Part shown: positions 39,482 through 46,954 of the stretch, in pieces | Numbering within the stretch: position 1 is the first letter of the stretch | Layout of the letters: each line of letters begins with the position of its first letter | Source: Terriglobia bacterium | GTDB lineage: Bacteria; Acidobacteriota; Terriglobia; Acidiferrales; UBA7541 | Length of the DNA: 64,000 nt | Direction of reading: 5' to 3' | Assembly (NCBI GenBank): GCA_020072785.1 | Contig: JAIQGG010000001.1 | Coordinates: 682,001 to 746,000, forward strand | Translations under genes and position numbers: made by a program | Notes under the pieces: generated by a model | Databases searched by the model: none | What the model was told of the DNA's origin: nothing | What the model saw: only the letters and a program-made list of their open reading frames with translations

Positions 39482-40510
39482 TCAAGGGTTGGGGATGATG
39501 GCGGAGGTCGCGTTCGAGGGCGCACTCTCTTGCCCGGCACCGTTCACAGCGGTGACGTAGTAGGTGTAGCTATTCCCGGAGACCACCGTCGAATCTGTAT
39601 AGGAGAGGCCGGCCAGAAGGGACGCTGTGAGACGCGTAAAAGGGCCGTTCAAGGAACCACCACGATAGACATAGTAACCATTGACTGTGCTTGCACTGGC
39701 GTTCCAGCTGAGCTTGACCGAATGCGACGTGGCGGAAGCTGTGATACCAGCACCCGTGAGAGCCATGCTCAAAGAGGGCGAAATGCTGGAGCTAGCCAGC
39801 GTCAGGGTACCCTTCAGGGTGCCTACGACTGGCGGTTGAAACGTAACCTGAAACGTGATCTGTTGCTGTGGCGCCAGCTTAAGGCCCGGCGTGAGGCCCG
39901 CATAACCGAACCCCGTACCAGTCACGGAGATACCGCTTACCGTGACATCGATGTTGCCGGTGTTGGACAGTGTGACGTTTTGCAAAGTCGAGTTTTGGAC
40001 GACTTCGTTTCCGAAATTCAGCGAGGATGGACTTAGTTGCAGATGAGCCGAGGCTTGCTGTGCGCTTCCCTGCAAGGGAACTGTTTCCGGAGAGGGTAGG
40101 TCGGCACTGCTGATCGTGAGCGTAGCGGATACTCCTCCCGGGGTCTGCGGAGCAAACGCCACGGTGATATTCAGGGCAGCGCCCGCTGCCAGGGAAGCCG
40201 GCAATGCCGGCGCAGAGACAGTGAAGCTGGCGTTGGAAACCTGTATTTGACTAATTGTAATCGTGGTTTTACCCGCATTGGCGATCTGAAGGGTCTGCGT
40301 GTTGCGCTGCCCGACGACGACATTCGCGAAATTCACGGTCCCGGGAGTGATCACCAACTGCGGCACCAGTCCGGACTGCGAAGCCATTCCACTACAACCC
40401 GAAAGGGCGACTGCGATAATCACGGCGGAGGCAGCAACACAGAAGACCGTCCACGGTCGGAAGTGACCGGGAAATCTCTCCCCCAGGTTTGCACGCCCCT
40501 CAGCACGCAT
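39482..40510 (-). CDS. Choice-of-anchor-D repeat lipoprotein, short relative
   Basis: A 342-residue surface lipoprotein with the lipobox VALSGC near residue 39. Two ASPM/SPD-2/Hydin repeats follow (TPGTVNFANVVVG; SPSSLNFGNEVV), then a fibronectin type III-like end (VKLSWNASASTVNGYYVYRG). The layout and end closely parallel the protein at 29144-30817, which has four repeats. It lies upstream of the exosortase gene, 195 bases away, in the same direction. No PEP-CTERM-like tail is present. Confidence 0.85.
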   Translation of the reverse strand: MRAEGRANLGERFPGHFRPWTVFCVAASAVIIAVALSGCSGMASQSGLVPQLVITPGTVNFANVVVGQRNTQTLQIANAGKTTITISQIQVSNASFTVSAPALPASLAAGAALNITVAFAPQTPGGVSATLTISSADLPSPETVPLQGSAQQASAHLQLSPSSLNFGNEVVQNSTLQNVTLSNTGNIDVTVSGISVTGTGFGYAGLTPGLKLAPQQQITFQVTFQPPVVGTLKGTLTLASSSISPSLSMALTGAGITASATSHSVKLSWNASASTVNGYYVYRGGSLNGPFTRLTASLLAGLSYTDSTVVSGNSYTYYVTAVNGAGQESAPSNATSAIIPNP

Positions 40511-40557
40511 ACATCGTACGGTACGCGCTGACTCCCGAATGAGACAACCTGTCCGCC

Positions 40558-40588
40558 GTACAGTTGTGGGACAGTCTGTTAACTGTAC
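40558..40588. promoter_or_regulatory. Inverted repeat, possible operator or leader hairpin
   Basis: GTACAGTT and AACTGTAC are perfect 8-base arms with a 15-base spacer, 48 bases before the short repeat-lipoprotein gene. It could bind a dimeric regulator, or form a hairpin in a transcript begun at the leftward sigma-54-like site. Confidence 0.35.
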
Positions 40589-40793
40589 TTTCGGGCAGGA
40601 AAAATAGCGTCTTCAGATGGCTTGTGCGCTCCCGAAAAGCATACTGATTGGGTGAGATTCTAGATCAGATACATGATGGATTTTCAATCTGCAAAAATGA
40701 CAAAATAGGCTATTTTTCTCCTCTTTACGAGGCCGGGAATTGTCAATAAACTCTTATAATTCTGTTATTTACGACAAATTCTTTGCGACAAAA

Positions 40794-40808
40794 GCAAAAG
40801 AATTGCCT
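40794..40808 (-). promoter_or_regulatory. Candidate leftward sigma-54 promoter
   Basis: On the minus strand AGGCAATTCTTTTGCT matches GGCA and TTGCT of the consensus at the correct spacing (eight of eleven fixed bases). The predicted start is about 40782, leaving a leader of about 270 bases before the gene at 40510. Confidence 0.42.
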
Positions 40809-40986
40809 CTCCCCAGGAATCTGTTTACAACAATCGGGCAGGTGTTTTCTCTAGTTTCCGGATATGTCTAAAAGTCGAGGCTAGCAGCCATTTTCTTAGT
40901 TGACCATTGTTGCTGTAATGCAATGTAAATAAAAGACTTAACCATGGACATGAAAATTGTTCAAAATTGGGACGAGTCTTTGGTTC

Positions 40987-41002
40987 TGGCAGATGAATTG
41001 CC
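40987..41002 (+). promoter_or_regulatory. Candidate sigma-54 promoter of the EPS assembly operon
   Basis: TGGCAGATGAATTGCC matches TGGCA and TTGC of the -24/-12 consensus (nine of eleven fixed bases), with GG and GC ten bases apart. The predicted start is about 41013. The transcript would carry the ops-like element at about +30 to +40 and then the NusG-paralog gene. Confidence 0.58.
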
Positions 41003-41041
41003 CCGTTCTATCTGCAACAGGCTGTCGACTGGGACTTTTAT

Positions 41042-41052
41042 GGCGGTAGCCT
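41042..41052 (+). promoter_or_regulatory. ops-like element (RfaH/NusG-paralog recruitment site)
   Basis: GGCGGTAGCCT fits the ops pattern GGCGGTAGCNT known from RfaH-controlled polysaccharide operons, including the small GC-GGTA-GC hairpin. It lies in non-coding AT-rich DNA, in the sense strand, 46 bases before the NusG-paralog start. It is the only full match I saw in the window. Confidence 0.5.
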
Positions 41053-41098
41053 ATCAAGAGCAATTAGGTCCATTGCAGTGCATTCCTGGAGAGGCCCC

Positions 41099-41695
41099 TT
41101 GAACGGACTCGCAGTGCACCCAGAACCAAAAGTAGTGAGGTTTCCTTGGTTTGCCTTGCAAGTGCGCTCGCGGAAGGAAGACTGGGTCGCCTCCCAGCTG
41201 GCAGGGCAAGGCTTCGAGTGTTTTCTCCCGAAATACAAGACAATTCGGCGGTGGTCCGATCGTATGAAGGAGCTGGAGCAGCCACTCTTCCCGGGCTACC
41301 TGTTTTGCCGGTTCGATTATCAGAATCGCCGGCCCCTCGTGATGACACCTGGCGTGATGCAAGTCATCGGCGTTGGTCGCACCCCAATACCGATCGAAGA
41401 GCGGGAAATAGAGGCGATTCAGCTGGCCGTTTCTTCCGGTTTGCCAAGCCAGCCCTGGCCGTACCTCGAAGTCGGTGAACGAGTGCGGGTCAATTACGGG
41501 AACCTCGATGGCCTGGAAGGTATCCTGGTCAACTTTAAGGGCAATCATCGGGTCGTTCTTTCGGTAACCCTGCTTCAGCGTTCGGTTGCCATGGAAGTCG
41601 ATCTCAGCTGGATTACTGCGGTGCAAGAACAGCGGAGTGCGCAGGCAGCAAGACATGCAGTGCGCCCGGCGGTCAGTGTCCCCGTCGCGGGCTGA
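41099..41695 (+). CDS. NusG-paralog transcription antiterminator (UpxY/RfaH type)
   Basis: About 198 residues. The NGN domain starts WFALQVRSRKEDWVASQL and includes FLPKYKTIRRWSDRMKELE, PLFPGYLFCRFD and VMTPGVMQVIGVG. A KOW domain follows (VGERVRVNYGNLDGLEGILV). Specialised NusG relatives of this kind ride on RNA polymerase and stop premature termination in polysaccharide operons. The TTG at 41099 is preferred, with GGAGAGG five bases upstream; GTG at 41078 is an alternative. As first gene of the EPS row, with an ops-like site just upstream, it probably controls its own operon. Confidence 0.87.
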   Translation: MNGLAVHPEPKVVRFPWFALQVRSRKEDWVASQLAGQGFECFLPKYKTIRRWSDRMKELEQPLFPGYLFCRFDYQNRRPLVMTPGVMQVIGVGRTPIPIEEREIEAIQLAVSSGLPSQPWPYLEVGERVRVNYGNLDGLEGILVNFKGNHRVVLSVTLLQRSVAMEVDLSWITAVQEQRSAQAARHAVRPAVSVPVAG

Positions 41696-41734
41696 GATTC
41701 AAGTGCAACGTATTGATATCGAGAGATAAAGACC

Positions 41735-42913
41735 ATGAGCCCACTGAACACCGATCTACGAAAAGAAGAGCGACGGGAGAAACGGAGAATCACCACGCAC
41801 GTGCCAGTCCGGAACGCACGTCGTGTGCCGGCGCGGGTGTTGCTGGCGGAGGAGCCGTTTGTCTCTATGCTCTACCTCGAACGGCGGCGCGCAGAACGGG
41901 CCCCAAAACGCTTCGTCCTGATGTTGATGGACGTGAAGCAGGTTCTTGCAGATCATCAGAAAAAATCCACGATCGCCAACATCAGCGCCGCGTTGATGGA
42001 ATCGATTCGCGAAACCGATATCATCGGCTGGTACCTTGAAGATCATCTGATTGGCGTAATTGGGACGGAGATAGGAGAAACCACTCCGAAGATGGTCCAG
42101 ACACGGATGCTGGACAAAGTACGCCAGGCATTGCACAAGTCACTAGGCGCGGACAAGACCCGGCTGATCCCCTTCTCCTTCCACTTTTTTCCGGAGGAAA
42201 ACGACGAAAACAATACGGATCATTCCGCCAACATCACACTGTATCCGGATCTTTCCCGGCAGGATGCATCGAGAAAATTTGCGTTGAGCGTCAAGCGCGT
42301 CATGGACGTCGCCGGCAGTGCGGCCGCTCTTGTGATCCTGTCCCCCATCTATGCAGCGATTGCCCTGGCGATCAAGATGAATTCAAAGGGGCCTGTGCTT
42401 TTCCGGCAGGAGAGACTCGGGCAGTACGGCAAGCCATTCACGGTTTTGAAGTTCCGTTCGATGCGCACCGACTGTGACCCCCGAATTCACCAGGAGTACG
42501 TGAATCAATTCATCGCGGGGCAGGTGGAGGGAAAAGCGAGCGATGGCAGCGCGCCAGTATTCAAGATTCAAAAAGATCCGCGCGTGACACCCATTGGGCG
42601 CTTCCTGCGCAAGACCAGCCTGGACGAATTGCCGCAGTTCTGGAATGTGCTGCGCGGGGACATGTCCCTGGTGGGGCCGCGCCCCCCGATCGCCTACGAA
42701 TTCAAGGTTTACGACGTGTGGCATCGCCGCCGCGTCTTGGAGATCAAGCCGGGAATCACTGGCCTCTGGCAGGTGCATGGCCGGAGCAGGACGCGTTTTG
42801 ACGACATGGTGCGGCTGGATCTGAAGTATGCGCGCGTATGGTCCATCTGGCTGGACCTCAAGATTCTCGTGCAAACGCCGGCTGCGGTATTCAACGGTGA
42901 AGGCGCTCATTAG
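41735..42913 (+). CDS. Initiating sugar-phosphate transferase with degenerate GGDEF-like N-terminal domain
   Basis: The 392-residue protein has a C-terminal bacterial sugar transferase domain (from about residue 188). It has one membrane-entering helix ([20 protein letters not shown]), [31 protein letters not shown] and [10 protein letters not shown]. It would load the first sugar onto undecaprenyl phosphate. Residues ~40-155 resemble a cyclase-type GGDEF fold ([10 protein letters not shown] ... [20 protein letters not shown]), with the signature replaced by YLEDHL, so no catalysis is expected. The usual multi-helix N-terminus of WcaJ/WbaP-type enzymes is missing. It starts 39 bases after the antiterminator gene. 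Confidence 0.88.
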   Translation: MSPLNTDLRKEERREKRRITTHVPVRNARRVPARVLLAEEPFVSMLYLERRRAERAPKRFVLMLMDVKQVLADHQKKSTIANISAALMESIRETDIIGWYLEDHLIGVIGTEIGETTPKMVQTRMLDKVRQALHKSLGADKTRLIPFSFHFFPEENDENNTDHSANITLYPDLSRQDASRKFALSVKRVMDVAGSAAALVILSPIYAAIALAIKMNSKGPVLFRQERLGQYGKPFTVLKFRSMRTDCDPRIHQEYVNQFIAGQVEGKASDGSAPVFKIQKDPRVTPIGRFLRKTSLDELPQFWNVLRGDMSLVGPRPPIAYEFKVYDVWHRRRVLEIKPGITGLWQVHGRSRTRFDDMVRLDLKYARVWSIWLDLKILVQTPAAVFNGEGAH

Positions 42914-43126
42914 AAACTGAAAAAGTTCCTCAGCGGGCCTGTCCGAGAAGCGTAACGCGCTCGCTCCACACCCGGACGCGCAGGTGCAGTTCCGATACAT
43001 GCGATGCATCTCCACGAGCCATAGCTTTGAACGTCCCTACAGTATCTCGCTGAAAGGCGGCGCAGTGTCCCCCTGCGCCAGTTGAATTGCGAGTCACGCA
43101 AACCGCGTGCTGTTCTAAGGAGCACC

Positions 43127-44131
43127 ATGATCCGAGTTGGCATAATCGGTTACGGGTATTGGGGTCCGAACATCGTCAGGAATTTTCATGCCCATGATTC
43201 CTCCGAAGTCGTGATGGTCTGCGACAAAAGCACAAAATGCCGGGAACGGCTGGAGAAGACCTATCCTTTGATACCGTTCACAACGGACGAGAACGAAATT
43301 CTGAAATCACGGAATGTCGACGTGGTCGCCGTGGTGACGCCCGTCTGGACGCACTTCGAACTGGCCAAAAAGGCCCTGGAGAACGGCAAGCATGTCTTTG
43401 TCGAGAAGCCTTTCACCAGCAGTGTGGCCCAGGCAGAAGAACTGATCGAGCTTGCGGACCGCAAGAATCTGAAGATCATGGTGGATCACACCTTTCTGTT
43501 TACGGGCGCAGTCAAGAAGATCCGGCAGCTGGTGGACGAGAAAGCGCTCGGAGATCTCTATTACTATGACTCGCTGCGTGTGAACTTGGGCCTGTTTCAA
43601 CATGACGTGAACGTCATTTGGGATCTTGCGCCGCATGACCTCTCCATCATGGACTACGTGATTCGCGAGAAGCCCGAAGCCGTGGTCGCTACCGGGGAGA
43701 AGCATTTGAACGGCGTGGAGGACGTGGCGTTCATCACGGTCTACTTCCCGAAGCGCATCATCGCGCACGTGAACGTCAACTGGCTCTCCCCCGTAAAGGT
43801 CCGCACCACGCTGATCGGCGGAGAAAAGAAAATGCTCGTGTGGAACGATCTCGAGGCCGACGAAAAAATCAAGCTTTACGACAAGGGCGTAAGTATGTCC
43901 ACGAACCCGAGTAACCTGCACCAACTCCTGGTGAGCTACCGTTCCGGAGATATGTGGGCGCCGCAAGTGGAGCAGATTGAAGCGCTGCGTGCGGAAACTG
44001 CGTACTTCCTGGAATGCATCGAGAAGAGCAAGACACCGTTCAACGACGGGGCAGCCGGACTGCGCGTCGTGCGAATTCTGGAAGCCGCGGACAAGTCGGT
44101 GCGCAAGCGCGGCGAGGCGGTGTCCCTGTGA
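43127..44131 (+). CDS. Gfo/Idh/MocA-family sugar dehydrogenase (WbpB-like)
   Basis: A 334-residue NAD-dependent oxidoreductase with the nucleotide site VGIIGYGYWGPNIVRNF and the catalytic-type EKPF (VFVEKPFTSSV). Together with the next two genes it matches the WbpB-WbpD-WbpE set. That set turns UDP-GlcNAc-uronic acid into UDP-2,3-diacetamido-glucuronic acid; WbpB oxidises C3. The start at 43127 has AAGGAG in front. The stop overlaps the next start (GTGA). Confidence 0.88.
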   Translation: MIRVGIIGYGYWGPNIVRNFHAHDSSEVVMVCDKSTKCRERLEKTYPLIPFTTDENEILKSRNVDVVAVVTPVWTHFELAKKALENGKHVFVEKPFTSSVAQAEELIELADRKNLKIMVDHTFLFTGAVKKIRQLVDEKALGDLYYYDSLRVNLGLFQHDVNVIWDLAPHDLSIMDYVIREKPEAVVATGEKHLNGVEDVAFITVYFPKRIIAHVNVNWLSPVKVRTTLIGGEKKMLVWNDLEADEKIKLYDKGVSMSTNPSNLHQLLVSYRSGDMWAPQVEQIEALRAETAYFLECIEKSKTPFNDGAAGLRVVRILEAADKSVRKRGEAVSL

Positions 44132-44625
44132 ATGAATTCGTCTGCATTGCTCCCGACGTCAAGCTCGGCAAGGGCGTCAAGCTGTCCAAGTTTATTAATC
44201 TGTACGGGTGCGAAATCGGCGACGATACAAAGATTGGGGCCTTTGTCGAGGTCCAGAAGAACGCGCGCGTCGGCCGCCGCTGCAAGATCTCCAGCCACAC
44301 CTTCATCTGCGAGGGAGTGGACATTGAAGACAACGTGTTCATCGGCCACAGCGTGGTGTTCATCAATGACTCCTATCCCCGTGCCACCACGGCCGACGGC
44401 GGGCTTCAGACGGAAGCCGACTGGAAGGTCGAGAAGACAGTCGTGAAGAAGGGGGCATCGATCGGCTCCGGCTCGACCATCCTGAGCAACGTGACCATCG
44501 GGGAAAACGCGATCGTCGGAGCGGGCAGCGTAGTAACGAAAGACGTTCCGGCCAACGCGATTGTCGTCGGCAATCCGGCAAAGTTTCGGCGGTTTATTTC
44601 TGAAGAGAAGAGAGCAGCGCAATGA
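44128..44625 (+). CDS. Hexapeptide-repeat acetyltransferase (WbpD-like)
   Basis: A 165-residue left-handed beta-helix transferase with repeats such as VKLGKGVKLSKF and a C-terminal AIVGAGSVVTKDVPANAIVV. WbpD-type enzymes N-acetylate the 3-amino sugar made by the partner aminotransferase. The GTG start at 44128 overlaps the preceding stop by four bases, and its own stop overlaps the next ATG (ATGA). The three genes are therefore translationally coupled. Confidence 0.88.
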   Translation: MNEFVCIAPDVKLGKGVKLSKFINLYGCEIGDDTKIGAFVEVQKNARVGRRCKISSHTFICEGVDIEDNVFIGHSVVFINDSYPRATTADGGLQTEADWKVEKTVVKKGASIGSGSTILSNVTIGENAIVGAGSVVTKDVPANAIVVGNPAKFRRFISEEKRAAQ

Positions 44626-45833
44626 CGAGCACAGCGAAAATCCCATTCCTCGATCTCATTACTCCCCATCAAGAGCTGCATGCGGAACTCCTCGGGGTTG
44701 TCGAGAAGGTGCTGAGCACGGCCGGCTTCATTGGCGGTCCGATGCTCGACGCATTTGAACGCGAGTTTGCGCTCTTTTGCGGCGCGAAACATTGCGTCGG
44801 CGTGAACAGCGGTACGGATGCGTTGCGTTTTGCCTTCCTGGCGGCGGGCATTGAGCCCGGCGGCATCATTGTCACCGTGCCGCATACGTTCATCGCCACG
44901 ACCGAGGCGATTTCGCAAGCCGGCGCGCACGTCGCCTTCGTGGATATCAGCGAGTCCACCTACACGATGGATCCGGAAAGACTGCGCGAATATCTGGAGA
45001 CGCAGTGCGAATTTGACAGCAAGCGCGGAAAGTTGAACGAGCGGGCGTCGAAACGTCCGGTTTCTGCGATTGTTCCGGTGCACCTCTACGGACAGACCGC
45101 CGACATGGATCCGATCCTGGAGCTGGCGGCGCGCTACAACCTCATCGTGGTCGAGGATGCCTGTCAGGCGCACGGTGCGGAGTATTTTTCGAAACGCGAT
45201 AACGTCTGGAAGAAAGCCGGTTCGATGGGACAGGCCGCGGCGTTCAGTTTTTATCCAGGCAAGAACCTCGGGGCCTGTGGCGAAGCGGGCGCAACCATAA
45301 CCAACGACGAAGCCATGGCGCAGCGCATGAAGATGATCCGCGACCACGGTCAGGCCAAAAAGTACTACCACGACGTGGAGGGCTATAACGGGCGTCTCGA
45401 TGCGCTGCAGGCCGGGATCCTGTCGGTGAAATTGCGCCACCTGACAAAGTGGAATGAAGCGCGCCGTGACCTGGCGCACCGTTATCACGAGCTCTTCGCG
45501 GAAGCCAAAGGCGCGGTCGTTGTGCCGCGCGAAGCGCCGTGGACCAAGGGGATTTATCACCTCTACGTCGTGCGCGTGCAGGATCGCGAAGCGCTGCAGG
45601 CCCATCTTGCCGCTGCCGGGATCGGCACCGGCATCCACTATCCGATCCCGCTGCACCTGCAAAAGGCGTATCAGCACCTCGGCTACAAGAAGGGCGACTT
45701 CCCCGTGACCGAGCGTGTTGCGGCGGAGATTGTTTCGCTCCCCATGTTCCCGCAGCTCACGGCCGACCAGCAGAGGGAAGTCGCCGGCAAGGTGACCGAA
45801 TTCGTTACGTCGAAGGTCGGCGCCTCCCACTAA
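44622..45833 (+). CDS. DegT/DnrJ/EryC1/StrS aminotransferase (WbpE-like)
   Basis: The 403-residue PLP enzyme puts an amino group on C3 of the keto sugar made by the WbpB-like protein. Family landmarks are CVGVNSGTDALRFAFLAAG, VVEDACQAHGAEY and the Schiff-base lysine in SFYPGKNLGACGEAGA. The C-terminus has GIHYPIPLHLQKAYQHLGY. It overlaps the acetyltransferase gene by four bases. A weak hairpin follows its stop (CTTGCA/TGCAAG, about 45834-45852). Confidence 0.92.
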   Translation: MTSTAKIPFLDLITPHQELHAELLGVVEKVLSTAGFIGGPMLDAFEREFALFCGAKHCVGVNSGTDALRFAFLAAGIEPGGIIVTVPHTFIATTEAISQAGAHVAFVDISESTYTMDPERLREYLETQCEFDSKRGKLNERASKRPVSAIVPVHLYGQTADMDPILELAARYNLIVVEDACQAHGAEYFSKRDNVWKKAGSMGQAAAFSFYPGKNLGACGEAGATITNDEAMAQRMKMIRDHGQAKKYYHDVEGYNGRLDALQAGILSVKLRHLTKWNEARRDLAHRYHELFAEAKGAVVVPREAPWTKGIYHLYVVRVQDREALQAHLAAAGIGTGIHYPIPLHLQKAYQHLGYKKGDFPVTERVAAEIVSLPMFPQLTADQQREVAGKVTEFVTSKVGASH

Positions 45834-45979
45834 GCTTGCAGAGCGCATGCAAGGGTTTCGGGTCTGTCTCGATATCCGTCGCGGACGATGCCCTCGGCCC
45901 GCCCGCCTAGCGCGCTCACGGGGCCGCATCACGCGGTCTGAATCGGCCAACCGCCGCAACATTTCAGGTTGAAACGTAT

Positions 45980-46864
45980 ATGCCTCGCTTAGATCGCTTG
46001 GCCACACTTTATCTCTGTCATCCGTTCATGCGACTCTTTGGACGGAATGCGGGGAGGTGCGTGCCGATTTTGATGTATCACAGCATCTCGGACAACCTTT
46101 TCGCCAAATCCCATCCGTACTATCAAATCAATACGTCGCCGAAGGTCTTTGCGCGCCAAATGAGATGGTTGAAACAGGCTGGCTATCGCACGATGGATCT
46201 GACGGAAATGCTTACCGCATTGGAAGCAGGCAAAGATCTTTCCCGGACTGTGGTTATCACGTTTGACGATGGCTACCGGGATTTCTATACAGACGGTCTT
46301 CCCGTGATGAAGCAGTGCGGTTTTACCGCAACGATTTTCCTGGCAACAGACCGGATCCAAAACACTTCGGCCCGAATAGAGGGCGCGGATTATCTGACGT
46401 GGCGCGATGTCCGAGAATTGCATGCCGAGGGCGTCCGGTTCGGCTCGCACACGGTGACTCATCCAGACCTGCGCTCGCTCGGCCCGGAGCAGATTGATTA
46501 CGAACTGGGCTATTCGAAAGAAACGATCGAACAGAAACTTGGCACCCCTGTGGATTCCTTCTCCTATCCGTCTGCTTTTCCGGAAGAAGATCGTGACTTT
46601 ACACGTTTTCTGTTTGATGCCCTGGAAAACCAGGGTTTCGAGAGCGGCGTATCAACGATCATCGGCCGCACCAGCCTCGGCAACAACCGTTTCTTTTTGC
46701 CACGCCTCCCGGTGAACTCCTGGGACGATCCGCGACTGCTCCGGGCGAAACTGGAAGGCGGTTATGACTGGCTGCATCTGCCGCAGTGGTTTGCCAAGGT
46801 CGTGTACCATAATGTTTCACTGATGCAACGTTCGAGCTGGATTGAGTCGGAAGAGGCGAAATGA
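45980..46864 (+). CDS. Polysaccharide deacetylase family protein (NodB domain)
   Basis: A 294-residue cytoplasmic-looking protein with the metal-binding aspartates in VVITFDDGYRDF and the His pair in FGSHTVTHPDLRSL. It would remove N-acetyl groups from a sugar or glycan. Deacetylases of this type are regular members of exosortase-linked EPS loci. No signal peptide is obvious. The 146-base gap before it suggests a new translation block but not clearly a new promoter. Confidence 0.88.
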   Translation: MPRLDRLATLYLCHPFMRLFGRNAGRCVPILMYHSISDNLFAKSHPYYQINTSPKVFARQMRWLKQAGYRTMDLTEMLTALEAGKDLSRTVVITFDDGYRDFYTDGLPVMKQCGFTATIFLATDRIQNTSARIEGADYLTWRDVRELHAEGVRFGSHTVTHPDLRSLGPEQIDYELGYSKETIEQKLGTPVDSFSYPSAFPEEDRDFTRFLFDALENQGFESGVSTIIGRTSLGNNRFFLPRLPVNSWDDPRLLRAKLEGGYDWLHLPQWFAKVVYHNVSLMQRSSWIESEEAK

Positions 46865-46954
46865 AGACGGGGCACGAATACTGTCGTATTGTTTGATGCC
46901 AATCCACAACGAGACCAACAAGCGTTCTTGCCTCTATACGTGAGTTGAAAGATC

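Larger units (their letters stand above)
40511..41098. other. Divergent control region of the EPS assembly locus
   Basis: This 588-base AT-rich region has no gene. It holds an 8-bp inverted repeat (40558-40588), a leftward sigma-54-like site (40794-40808), a rightward sigma-54-like site (40987-41002) and the ops-like element (41042-41052). The shared spacer between the two sigma-54-like sites would be a natural place for activator binding. Confidence 0.55.

Noticed and set aside
45834-45852. CTTGCA/TGCAAG hairpin after the WbpE-like gene
   Set aside because: The stem is short and the T run after it is poor, so termination here is doubtful. It might still be a polarity point in the operon.
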